Positions 1-7,643 of a stretch of 64,000 bases of DNA are shown here, one piece after another. The notes under the pieces are model-generated. The model made no database searches. It had not been told where the DNA came from and saw only the letters and a list, made by a program, of their open reading frames with translations. The DNA comes from Dyadobacter sp. 676 (GTDB taxonomy: Bacteria > Bacteroidota > Bacteroidia > Cytophagales > Spirosomataceae), in the NCBI RefSeq assembly GCF_040448675.1, contig NZ_CP159289.1, positions 4,819,001-4,883,000 of the forward strand, in the 5' to 3' direction. How positions within the stretch are numbered: the stretch's first letter is position 1; each line of letters starts with the position of its first letter. The translations under genes were made by a program, and so were the position numbers.

Positions 1-350
1 AGCGCATCGGCGGCGACGCGACGCTCCGGCAGCTCACCGATAAATTTTACGACCTGGTATTCGGGCACGAGCTCATTTCGAGGCTTTTTAAAACCGATAA
101 AGACCTTATCAAGGAAAAGCAGCGTCTTTTCCTCACGCAATTCCTCGGCGGCCCGCAGCTTTATTCGGAGGTTTACGGACATCCTATGATGCGCGCCCGC
201 CACATGCCGCACACCATCACCGAAGACGATGCCGTAGCCTGGCTGCAATGCATGGCCAGTGCCGTGGAGTCGCTGCCGCTGAGCAAAGAATTGAAGGACG
301 AGCTGTTTGACAGGTTTCCCCGGACGGCGTTTTTTATGGTGAATAGCTAG
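1..350 (+). CDS. Truncated haemoglobin (group II-like globin), C-terminal part
   Basis: The reading frame is open from the window edge (first full codon at base 3) to a TAG at 348-350, so the 5' end lies outside. The visible 115 residues include LTDKFYDLVF, a Phe-rich central helix, and GGPQLYSEVYGHPMMRARH followed by PHTI. This is the typical pattern of the E to G helices of 2/2 haemoglobins, with the proximal His in the RARH region. Such proteins bind haem and O2 or NO in the cytoplasm. The family is recognised by motif only. The missing N-terminus prevents confirming the subgroup or the distal-pocket residues. Confidence 0.75.
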   Translation, partial: RIGGDATLRQLTDKFYDLVFGHELISRLFKTDKDLIKEKQRLFLTQFLGGPQLYSEVYGHPMMRARHMPHTITEDDAVAWLQCMASAVESLPLSKELKDELFDRFPRTAFFMVNS

Positions 351-571
351 AAACGTTATTCTACAAGGTGTTACCTTCCTGATATTCCGACGTCTAAATG
401 ATGTTCTGTTCTGCGGAACATCGTATTTTAGTAAACAGAATATCCATGAGGGTTTTTGTAAAGCGCACACTACGGCAGTTTTGAGAGAAATATCCTGATT
501 CGGAGGTATCTTTTGAAATGGTTCATGTGACATGGATGCAGCCCACCGCTTCATGTCGAACAAGAATTCCC

Positions 572-579
572 TACCTTTG
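572..579 (+). promoter_or_regulatory. Candidate Bacteroidota -7 box (TACCTTTG) for cca
   Basis: TACCTTTG fits the TAnnTTTG -7 consensus of Bacteroidota. It ends only 4 bases before the likely cca ATG at 584, so transcription would begin at or beside the start codon and the mRNA could be nearly leaderless. No clear TTG -33 element is seen about 20 bases upstream. The rest of the 351-583 gap shows no gene. Confidence 0.35.
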
Positions 580-583
580 CGGC

Positions 584-1999
584 ATGAATTTCAAAGAGCA
601 ATTGACACCATACCCGGTTCTGGAAATAGTTGCCGCGGCCGCGAAAGAGCTGGGTGTGGAGGCTTATATTATCGGTGGGTTCGTTAGAGATCTGATACTC
701 AAACGAAACAGCAAGGATATCGACATCGTCTCTATCGGCAGCGGCATCGAGCTGGCCGAAATGGTGGCTGCACGGCTTGGAAAGGATGTTTTTGTGAGTG
801 TTTTCAAAAATTTCGGTACTGCGCAGATCCGGCAGGGCGATCTTGAAATCGAATTCGTAGGCGCCCGCAAAGAATCTTATCGCTCGGAGTCGCGTAAGCC
901 GGCCGTGGAAGACGGTACGCTCGCCGACGACCAAAACCGCCGCGATTTTACCATCAATGCGATGGGAATCAGCCTTAATGCCGGCACTTTCGGGGAGCTG
1001 ATCGACCCGTTCGACGGGATGAGCGATCTCCGAAAGAAAATTATCCGCACGCCGCTCGACCCGGAAATTACATTTTCGGACGATCCGTTGCGCATGATGC
1101 GTGCGATCCGGTTCGCGAGTCAGCTTAATTTCGATATCGAGCCCGACACTTTCGAAGCGATCGTTAACATGAAAGACCGCATCGGCATTGTGTCGATGGA
1201 ACGGATCTCCGATGAATTGAATAAAATTATCCTTTCCAAAACCCCTTCCTACGGTTTCAAATTACTCTATCATGCTGGCCTTCTCGCGATCATTTTTCCG
1301 GAAATGGTGGAATTGCAGGGCGTGGAGCATATCGAAGGCAAGGGGCATAAGGACAATTTTTACCATACATTACAAGTGCTGGATAACGTTTCGCAGGTTT
1401 CCGACGACCTTTGGCTACGCTGGGCGGCGATCTTGCACGACATCGCAAAACCCGCGACTAAAAAATTCGATAAGCGTAACGGCTGGTCGTTCCATAACCA
1501 TGAGGAAGTAGGCTCGCGCATGGTGCCGGTCATTTTCCGGCGAATGAAACTGCCGCTGAACGAAAAAATGCGGTTTGTGAAAAAGCTGGTCAGGTTGCAT
1601 CTGCGTCCGATCGTGCTTTCGAAAGACGAAATCACCGATTCGGCCATGCGGCGCCTGCTCGTAGAGGCCGGAGAGGATATCGAAGCGCTGATGAACCTGT
1701 GCAGGGCGGATATTACATCCAAGAACCCGGAAAAAGTAAGGCGCTTCATCAGCAATTTCGACCTGGTCGAACAGAAGCTCAAAGACCTCGAAGAGCGCGA
1801 CAAGCTCCGCAATTTCCAACCGGTCATCACGGGGGAAATGATCATGGAGGCTTTCGGCCTGAAGCCCGCGCGCGAGGTGGGTATTATCAAAGAAGCGGTG
1901 CGGGAAGCGATTCTGGAAGGCATTATTCCCAACGAGTACGAGCCGGCTTTTGCATTCATGATCCGCGAAGGGGAAAAAATGGGACTGAAACGAACCTAA
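584..1999 (+). CDS. cca: tRNA nucleotidyltransferase (CCA-adding enzyme) with HD domain
   Basis: This cytoplasmic enzyme adds or repairs the 3' CCA end of tRNAs. The poly(A)-polymerase-type head shows the GGFVRD motif and the metal-binding KDIDIV (D-x-D) within the first 60 residues, then RRDFTINAM and the DPLRMMRAIRFASQL arm. An HD phosphohydrolase-type domain follows, with LHDIAKP at about residue 290. I start at ATG 584 (MNFKEQL, 471 residues) rather than an in-frame ATG at 518. The extra 22 residues at 518 look non-homologous, and a TAnnTTTG box lies between the two. The tmRNA at 61.6 kb has no encoded CCA, so it needs this activity. Function is confident; the start is less so. Confidence 0.93.
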   Translation: MNFKEQLTPYPVLEIVAAAAKELGVEAYIIGGFVRDLILKRNSKDIDIVSIGSGIELAEMVAARLGKDVFVSVFKNFGTAQIRQGDLEIEFVGARKESYRSESRKPAVEDGTLADDQNRRDFTINAMGISLNAGTFGELIDPFDGMSDLRKKIIRTPLDPEITFSDDPLRMMRAIRFASQLNFDIEPDTFEAIVNMKDRIGIVSMERISDELNKIILSKTPSYGFKLLYHAGLLAIIFPEMVELQGVEHIEGKGHKDNFYHTLQVLDNVSQVSDDLWLRWAAILHDIAKPATKKFDKRNGWSFHNHEEVGSRMVPVIFRRMKLPLNEKMRFVKKLVRLHLRPIVLSKDEITDSAMRRLLVEAGEDIEALMNLCRADITSKNPEKVRRFISNFDLVEQKLKDLEERDKLRNFQPVITGEMIMEAFGLKPAREVGIIKEAVREAILEGIIPNEYEPAFAFMIREGEKMGLKRT

Positions 2000-2044
2000 G
2001 GCACATTTTTTGTTGGGCAGCCGTCGTTGACAATCCTTATTTGA

Positions 2045-2052
2045 TATTTTTG
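2045..2052 (+). promoter_or_regulatory. Candidate -7 box (TATTTTTG)
   Basis: TATTTTTG matches TAnnTTTG and lies 31 bases before the ATG at 2084. A TTG at 2027-2029 is the nearest -33-like triplet, but the 15-base spacer is shorter than the usual 19-21, so the upstream half is doubtful. Confidence 0.4.
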
Positions 2053-2083
2053 CGAACTTTTAATCTCCTCATAGACACATTTC

Positions 2084-2281
2084 ATGGAAAACGCCCAGTT
2101 TAAACGTTTTTTCGGTTCGCTGCTCACTATTTTGGGAATAGCGGTGCTGCTTTTTGCCTGCGTCGCCTTCCTGTCGGACAAGCCCGTGTTGGGACTCACG
2201 GTTTCCAAATGGGAATCGATCGTACCTTTTCTGGTGGGCACCGTGTTCCTGCTGACGGGTGTGAACCTGGTTAAGGGTTAG
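2084..2281 (+). CDS. Small two-helix membrane protein
   Basis: The protein has 65 residues. It has an N-terminal FKRFFGSLL segment running into a hydrophobic helix (about residues 10-29), a short loop with SDKPVLGLTVSKWES, and a second hydrophobic helix (about 44-60) ending in NLVKG. I do not know the family. Small proteins of this shape are common in Bacteroidota and are normally inner-membrane. A -7-like box lies just upstream. Its last 11 bases overlap the end of the convergent DUF2851 gene, so the two stop codons are interlocked and no terminator fits between them. Confidence 0.6.
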   Translation: MENAQFKRFFGSLLTILGIAVLLFACVAFLSDKPVLGLTVSKWESIVPFLVGTVFLLTGVNLVKG

Positions 2282-3569
2282 GTTCCCTCACCAGGGCCGC
2301 GCCTACGGGGCATTCGAGGCATTGCCTGGGCGTGCAATAATTGTTGAACCATTCGATCAACGCCTGGGAATCTGCGGCTGTTTTTACCCGCATTCCCAGC
2401 GAAGCCCACTCGCGCGTGATACGGTTGTCCTCGGCCGGGATTTCGGAAAGCCAGTAAATCGCCTTGTCGAGGAGTTCAGGTTGCTGCCTTTGTTTGGAAT
2501 AGGCCACCAGCAATGGCACCGCGGCGTTCACGATCAGCAAATGCGCGGCATCCGTTCCCAAGGGGGGAACCTGCGCCCTGGATTTCTTGCCGAATGTATA
2601 ATGCTCCCGCCAGTAGGCCGATTGCCCGATCCTGAACAGCGCCCGTACCTCGTCGAAATGATCGGAAATCACAATCCGGTTCAAAAAGCCGCCGGTATTG
2701 GACAGTAGTTTCGCGAATTGCGCCAGCCTGACGGTCGGGAAACCAGCCGGCCGTAAGCGTGCGAACCTCCATTCATGAGGCTGCATCACATTATCCAGTA
2801 ATCTGTACTTGGCACCAAGGAACCGGAACTCCTGTTGAAGCTGCCGTGCGTAGATGTCTTCTGAGTCGTCGGGGACCAGTCCGGCGCAGCCAAACAGCAG
2901 CGCCTCTATTTGCAGCAACCGTTCTGTATGCTTGCGGATAACTTTCCATGGAATAATACGAGTCAGCCGTTGAAAAGGCGCATCGTTGAGCTTAAACCCG
3001 AAATGCCGCCCAAGCCATTGGTAGCCGGTTTGCTCCCAGTCCTGCCCGTTTGTTTCCAGTAGCTGTTGAACTTCCGACGCTTTGCGTTCGAGCCTTTCGA
3101 GCAGCGCGCGGTCGAGCATGGCATATTTGCGAATGTGGTCTACGGTGGCAAACTGCCGGTGGCATGGTACCGCTTCTTTTTCGTCGAGCAAGCGTCGGTA
3201 TCTTTCCAGTATGGATGCTTTCACAAGCCCGTTCAATGTCAGTGTGGGTACAGGCGTGCCGTCGTGCCTGATTACCTCACGGTCATTTTCCCAAACCACA
3301 TGCAGAACAACGCCGTCGTATGCGCCATTTTGCTCGTGTTCATGGAAATACCAGTCCGAGGCCTTCACATGCAGCTCGATGCTTCCAACCCACAGCACGC
3401 CGTCGATCAGGACCCGGGCTTCGGAAAAATCGGGGCCGGCATCGGCGTTTTTGTGGCCCGGCCGGATAATGGAGAGCGACAAATTTTCGTCGGTATGCAA
3501 TGCTTTCTTTTCGAAATACTGAAAGCGCCAGATAAAACTGAGGAGATCTTCATTCATAAGCGGCGTCAA
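2271..3569 (-). CDS. DUF2851 family protein
   Basis: The protein is 432 residues (or 428 from the second Met, MNEDLLSF, at 3557, which is equally likely as the start). I recognise it as the Bacteroidota-typical DUF2851 family from the opening NEDLLSFIWRFQYF, the GHKNADAGPDFSEARVLIDG stretch, GSIELHVKASDW near residue 60, and the C-terminal YCTPRQCLECPVG cysteine cluster. The function is unknown. The first half resembles a compact nuclease-like beta fold (IELHVK), but that is only an impression. No signal peptide is visible, so it is probably cytoplasmic. It converges with the small membrane-protein gene and is divergent from mtgA. Confidence 0.8.
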   Translation of the reverse strand: MTPLMNEDLLSFIWRFQYFEKKALHTDENLSLSIIRPGHKNADAGPDFSEARVLIDGVLWVGSIELHVKASDWYFHEHEQNGAYDGVVLHVVWENDREVIRHDGTPVPTLTLNGLVKASILERYRRLLDEKEAVPCHRQFATVDHIRKYAMLDRALLERLERKASEVQQLLETNGQDWEQTGYQWLGRHFGFKLNDAPFQRLTRIIPWKVIRKHTERLLQIEALLFGCAGLVPDDSEDIYARQLQQEFRFLGAKYRLLDNVMQPHEWRFARLRPAGFPTVRLAQFAKLLSNTGGFLNRIVISDHFDEVRALFRIGQSAYWREHYTFGKKSRAQVPPLGTDAAHLLIVNAAVPLLVAYSKQRQQPELLDKAIYWLSEIPAEDNRITREWASLGMRVKTAADSQALIEWFNNYCTPRQCLECPVGAALVREPNP

Positions 3570-3681
3570 TGAAAAAATTGGCGATTAAGGCACCTAATTC
3601 TTTGCCTAAACCTGATTAGTTTCTGTTCTTTGTACGCTGTTTTTATTACTTGGTTTCTATTTGTAGAAGTAAAAAATTTTT

Positions 3682-4368
3682 ATGCTCCGCCGTCTGCAAT
3701 TTATTGCGCTCAGAATCCTCCTCGCTTTTTTTGTAATTTCGATCGTTTGGGTGGTGATTTTGAGGTTTTTGCCGATCTGGGTTACACCTTATATGATTTC
3801 GAGAAAGATCGATGCATTCAGGGCCGGAGAAGACACGGAGATTTACCACGACTGGGAGCCCTACGAAAACATTTCCAAAGAAGCAGCCCTGGCGGTGGTC
3901 GCTTCCGAAGACCAGAATTTTCCCAATCACTGGGGATTTGATTTCGATCAGATTTATAATGCCATGACCGAGGACCGCAAGCGTGCCCGCGGTGCCAGCA
4001 CTATTTCGCAGCAGGTCGCTAAAAATGTTTTCCTCTGGCACGGCCGCAGTTACATTCGTAAAGGTCTCGAGGCTTACTTTACAGTCCTGATCGAGGTGTT
4101 ATGGAGCAAGGAGCGTATTCTGGAAGTGTATTTGAATGTAGCTGAAATGGGAAAAATGACCTTCGGGGTCGAAGCAGCCTCACTGCGTTATTACAACAAA
4201 TCCGCCAGGCGCCTTACACGCTATGAAGCTGCCCGTATTGCCGCGGTATTACCCAATCCGATCCGTTTCTCCATCAAAAATCCGTCTGCGTATGTGAACA
4301 AGCGTACCAATCAGATCGTCCGGCAAATGCGGTATCTGGGAGGGCAGAAGTACCTGGCTGATTTGTAG
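3682..4368 (+). CDS. mtgA: Monofunctional biosynthetic peptidoglycan transglycosylase
   Basis: This family-51 glycosyltransferase polymerises lipid II glycan chains at the outer face of the inner membrane. At 228 residues it has the usual size of the family. One N-terminal transmembrane helix (about residues 8-30) is followed by the catalytic ASEDQNFPNHWGFDFDQI motif containing the first catalytic Glu, then GASTISQQVAKNVFLW, and RILEVYLNVAEMG with the second Glu. No transpeptidase domain follows, which separates it from class A PBPs. It is a single gene, divergent from DUF2851 and convergent with the amidohydrolase. Confidence 0.92.
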   Translation: MLRRLQFIALRILLAFFVISIVWVVILRFLPIWVTPYMISRKIDAFRAGEDTEIYHDWEPYENISKEAALAVVASEDQNFPNHWGFDFDQIYNAMTEDRKRARGASTISQQVAKNVFLWHGRSYIRKGLEAYFTVLIEVLWSKERILEVYLNVAEMGKMTFGVEAASLRYYNKSARRLTRYEAARIAAVLPNPIRFSIKNPSAYVNKRTNQIVRQMRYLGGQKYLADL

Positions 4369-4451
4369 TTGATATACCTTGATAACGCCTCGGGTTTCCC
4401 CGGTGCCATCCGGCTGCGGGGCGCCGGCCCGAATGCCTGAAACAATGTGAA

Positions 4452-5792
4452 TTATTCGGCCTGTTTAACCCAAACCCCATTCAGCATCACCTTGCTGACG
4501 TTGCGGGTAACCGAGATGTTTTTCAAAGGATCTCCCTTAATGAGGACGAGGTCGGCCTGTTTCCCTTTTTCAATGCTGCCCAGGCGATCGTCGATCCGGA
4601 AGAAACGCGCATTTTGAAGCGTAGCCGCGGAAATCACCTCTGCCGGGCTTAGCCCGCTGTCGACCAGCAGCTCCATTTCCCGCTGAAAAGCCCATCCGGT
4701 TTCGGCGTAAGGGATCATCGAATGCGAGCCCACTACTATCCTCGCCCCGGCCCGGTGCAATTTGCCGGTTATTTTCTTCATTTTGATGAACCCTTCCAAA
4801 CGGGCGGTGTCGAACGGCTGACCGGCAGCTGCCTGGTATTCGAATGCGCCGAGGGTTGGGCTTACGAATGTGCCCCTGTTTCTTAAAAAAATACCCAGGG
4901 AGTCGGTCATCGGGTCGTCGGGATCGATATTTTTCCAAACTTCGTAACGGCCTTGTTTCCGGGCATTATTATCGGCCATAACCATCTGGCGGTATTTCTC
5001 GCCTTCGATTTGCGGCACGAGCGACAGTCCGAACGAGGTGATATGCTCAACGCCGTCCAACCCGGCCTCGATGGCCTCCCTGGCCTCGGTTGTTTCCAGA
5101 TGCGCCGTTACCGGCAAACCGCGTGCATGGGCAGCTTTGCAAACCTCGCGGATGATGGCGGGAGGCAGCCGATAATACACTTTGATCACCGAAGCTCCCC
5201 GGTCGGCCAGGCGATTGACCTCCCGCACCGCTTCGTCGGCGTCCCTGACCACGTACGCATCGCGCGGGTAGGCAGGCGGGAACATGTCCAGATGCGGGCC
5301 TGCGAGGAACAGGCGAGGAACCGGCTGGCCGCTGTTTCTTTCGCCGTCATACATTTCGATCCACGCGCCCGGGTCGCGGAGCGAGGTGACGCCGTTTTGC
5401 AGAAACCGGGCAGGCAAGCCGTGGACGCCGTCGAGATGAAAATGGGAATCGATGAACCCGGGCAGGAGCGTAAGACCGGCTGCATTCACTATTTGCGCAT
5501 CGCCGGGTATTCCAATGTCGCCCCTTTTTCCTACGGCGGTTATCGTCCCGTTGCTAACGATCACGCAGCCATCGGCAACAGCCGGCCGGCCGGTTCCGTC
5601 GACGACCGTCGCCCCGGTTATGGCGAATATTCCCTGTTTTGAAACGATTTCCTTTTGATTGATTTCTCTGATGCGGGCCAGGCCTCCGGTGCCGTCAGTT
5701 TCTCTGCCACATCCGGCAAAACCGGCTGCGAGAAGTACGAAAGCAAACTGGCAGACAGCGGGCGGAAAGAGGTCCCGTAGCTTCACTATCAT
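4452..5792 (-). CDS. Amidohydrolase-family lipoprotein (imidazolonepropionase-like)
   Basis: The protein has 446 residues from ATG 5792 (MIVKLRD). The longer frame, open back to 5870, adds an unlikely basic leader. It begins with a lipoprotein-type signal (hydrophobic run to AAGFAGC, Cys lipidated), so it is probably envelope-anchored. Metal-site motifs of the amidohydrolase TIM barrel are present: GFIDSHFHLD (HxH), a Lys in VIKVYYRLP, TAHLETT and GVEHITSF. The usual strand-8 Asp (GTD in relatives) is replaced: the sequence reads VVGSHSMIPYAE. The C-terminal beta sandwich (GSIEKGKQADLVLI) is intact. The substrate is unknown and could be a peptide, a lactam or an N-acyl compound. The missing Asp may mean altered metal chemistry. 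Confidence 0.8.
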   Translation of the reverse strand: MIVKLRDLFPPAVCQFAFVLLAAGFAGCGRETDGTGGLARIREINQKEIVSKQGIFAITGATVVDGTGRPAVADGCVIVSNGTITAVGKRGDIGIPGDAQIVNAAGLTLLPGFIDSHFHLDGVHGLPARFLQNGVTSLRDPGAWIEMYDGERNSGQPVPRLFLAGPHLDMFPPAYPRDAYVVRDADEAVREVNRLADRGASVIKVYYRLPPAIIREVCKAAHARGLPVTAHLETTEAREAIEAGLDGVEHITSFGLSLVPQIEGEKYRQMVMADNNARKQGRYEVWKNIDPDDPMTDSLGIFLRNRGTFVSPTLGAFEYQAAAGQPFDTARLEGFIKMKKITGKLHRAGARIVVGSHSMIPYAETGWAFQREMELLVDSGLSPAEVISAATLQNARFFRIDDRLGSIEKGKQADLVLIKGDPLKNISVTRNVSKVMLNGVWVKQAE

Positions 5793-5879
5793 CCGTTTGG
5801 GGAATATCTTAAATTTTCCGTGACGGGTAAAACTGAATGTGATGGCGGCATGGAATCGCATGTGGGTCACTGATTTAAA

Positions 5880-6551
5880 TCACTTCCTTACAACTGCCCG
5901 GTTCCGGTCTTTCAAAAAACGATAGTTTCGGTGAGAAGCCAGCGATGGGTCGAGCTTTTCAAATAGTCCCCTGCCTTTGAGTGCAAACCAATTGACTTTC
6001 AGCAGGTACAAGCTGACATACGATTTAGGATGGGCAGCGATAAAACCGGCCATCTCGTCCCAGTGTTTCTCACGTTCGGCCGCTTGCCGCCCGACCCAGT
6101 ACCGGACACTATCGGGCAGATTTCGTTTTCTGGCACTCGCCTCTGCGGCTATACACGCATCCAGGCGTTCGTCCGACGGAATTTGGATCAGTGTTTCGTA
6201 TTGTCGCCATTCCTCGTTGCTTTTGGAACGGCTTACGGTCGACTTTGCCAGATTGGAGGTATCCAGCCGTATTTCCGTGCCCGGGTCGAAAAAAAATGTC
6301 AAAGCGCCTTTTTTTTGTGATACCTGGAATTGATAGAGATCCGGCAGCATGTCGGCATCCATGTGGAGATGTGTGGTATCAAAACCCAGCCTGATCGAAT
6401 GCACCACCGCCGCGAATCCTTTCTCCCGCGTCAGTAAAATGGCTTTCCTGTCATTCCAGGCTTTGGGGGCGATGATCTTGATTTTGACGCTTTGCGTCGA
6501 AGATCCGGCCAGCGGAATGAGCGCCAGAAGAAGCAGGAGCGATTTGAACAT
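5880..6551 (-). CDS. Exported DUF4369-like protein without a thioredoxin domain
   Basis: The protein has 223 residues with a clear signal peptide (MFKSLLLLLALIPLAGSS). The following beta-rich region (VKIKIIAPKAWNDRKAILLT to GTEIRLDTSNLA) resembles the DUF4369 domain found before thioredoxin or AhpC domains in Bacteroidota. The second half is helical and charged (DERLDACIAAEASARKRNL, FIAAHPKSYVSLYLL), as in the linker of those proteins. The thioredoxin part with its CxxC is absent and the gene simply stops after DRNRAVVRK. It may therefore be a stand-alone accessory domain or a shortened relative. It lies 87 bases before the amidohydrolase on the same strand, perhaps co-transcribed. The family match is a judgement from pattern only. 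Confidence 0.6.
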   Translation of the reverse strand: MFKSLLLLLALIPLAGSSTQSVKIKIIAPKAWNDRKAILLTREKGFAAVVHSIRLGFDTTHLHMDADMLPDLYQFQVSQKKGALTFFFDPGTEIRLDTSNLAKSTVSRSKSNEEWRQYETLIQIPSDERLDACIAAEASARKRNLPDSVRYWVGRQAAEREKHWDEMAGFIAAHPKSYVSLYLLKVNWFALKGRGLFEKLDPSLASHRNYRFLKDRNRAVVRK

Positions 6552-6607
6552 CGGGAGCGGAAGTGTTTCGTAACGGCTTCTAATTTAGCATTTATATACA
6601 AAACAAA

Positions 6608-6661
6608 GGCAGCCGGCCATCAACGATCGAATTTCTTTCAAATCGCCAAAAGCCGACTGCC
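6608..6661 (-). terminator. Candidate terminator after the EEP-family gene
   Basis: GGCAGCCGGC at 6608-6617 pairs with GCCGACTGCC at 6652-6661 (one mismatch) around a 34-base loop. On the minus strand it is followed by a T-rich run (TTTGTTTTG). The loop is large, so this is only moderately convincing. Confidence 0.4.
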
Positions 6662-6681
6662 GATAGCTATTAGCCGAAGTT

Positions 6682-7524
6682 TTATTTAATCTCCACCTTT
6701 ACCAGCACAGGCTGATGATCGGACGGATAGCGTTGTTCTTTCGAGTCGGTCAGTACGCCGTATTTCAGCACATTCACATTTTTACTTACAAAAATATAAT
6801 CGATCCGGGTCTTCATTGCCGCGTCGAATTTGAAGCTATTGAATGTGCCTTCCGGGCCGTAAGGGGGTTGTTTGGTTACATTGTGGGTGTCGTTCAGCAA
6901 TTCGCTGATGGTTTTAATCTGTTCGGTGTCGGGTGTCGAGTTGAAATCGCCGGTGAGGATGGTTGTAGCATTACCTGCGATTTCCTTGATTTTTTTCACC
7001 ATCAGGTATCCCGACTGCCTGCGTGCTTCCACGCCCTGGTGGTCGAAATGCACATTGAAGAAGAAGAACTTCTTTTTCGTATTCAGATCCTCGAATTGAG
7101 CCCATGAGCAAATGCGGTTACAGCACTTGGCGTCCCAGCCGAGTCCCGGTTTGTCCGGCGTTTCGCTGAGCCAGAAATCCCCCGATTTCAGCAGTTTGAA
7201 CCGGTCTTTCCGGTAAAAAATAGCCGAATGCTCGCCGCCCTCCTTGCCGTCGTCGCGACCTTTTCCGTAGTATGCGAATTCGGTGAGTTCGGCAACGTCC
7301 TTCAATTGGCCGACGAGCGCTTCCTGCACGCCGAAAATGTCGAATTCGTGAAAACGGATCAGTCCTTTTACATTTTCCTTACGGTTGGGCCAGGCATTCA
7401 CGCCGTCGTTAGGGGTGTTGTAGCGAAGGTTGTAGGAAGCTACGTTGATAGTTGCGGTTTTTTGTGCAAATGAAGCCGTTGTGACCGACAGCATTGCCAA
7501 TAGGTAAAGGGCAAATTTTTTCAT
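6682..7524 (-). CDS. Exported endonuclease/exonuclease/phosphatase (EEP) family protein
   Basis: The protein has 280 residues, with a signal peptide cut near TASFAQ. The EEP (DNase I-like) fold is shown by NVASYNLRYN at the start, VQEAL (metal-binding Glu) at about residue 67, NVHFDHQG with the catalytic His, TGDFNSTPD, RIDYIF and the terminal SDHQPVLVKVEI. Members hydrolyse phosphodiester or phosphomonoester bonds of nucleic acids, sphingolipids or inositol phosphates; which one cannot be read here. Export to the periplasm or beyond fits nutrient scavenging. It lies downstream of the first Sus locus on the same strand, but a good terminator at 7551-7576 separates them. Confidence 0.85.
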   Translation of the reverse strand: MKKFALYLLAMLSVTTASFAQKTATINVASYNLRYNTPNDGVNAWPNRKENVKGLIRFHEFDIFGVQEALVGQLKDVAELTEFAYYGKGRDDGKEGGEHSAIFYRKDRFKLLKSGDFWLSETPDKPGLGWDAKCCNRICSWAQFEDLNTKKKFFFFNVHFDHQGVEARRQSGYLMVKKIKEIAGNATTILTGDFNSTPDTEQIKTISELLNDTHNVTKQPPYGPEGTFNSFKFDAAMKTRIDYIFVSKNVNVLKYGVLTDSKEQRYPSDHQPVLVKVEIK

Positions 7525-7550
7525 TGGGTATGAATGATGATTGATAAACT

Positions 7551-7576
7551 ATAAAACAAAAGACCCCGAAGGGTCT
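7551..7576 (-). terminator. Rho-independent terminator after first SusD gene
   Basis: On the minus strand AGACCC-TTCG-GGGTCT forms a six-base-pair stem with a UUCG-type tetraloop, followed directly by TTTTGTTTTAT. It lies 68 bases past the SusD stop and before the EEP gene, which suggests the Sus transcript ends here. Confidence 0.75.
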
Positions 7577-7643
7577 CCTGTTTTCAAATCAAAAATATGC
7601 GATTAATGTTAACTCATGATGAAAAATCGCGGTGCCGAACGTT

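Noticed and set aside
518..583. Longer N-terminus of the CCA-adding enzyme
   Set aside because: The leader reads as random and a -7 box sits inside it, so ATG 584 is preferred.
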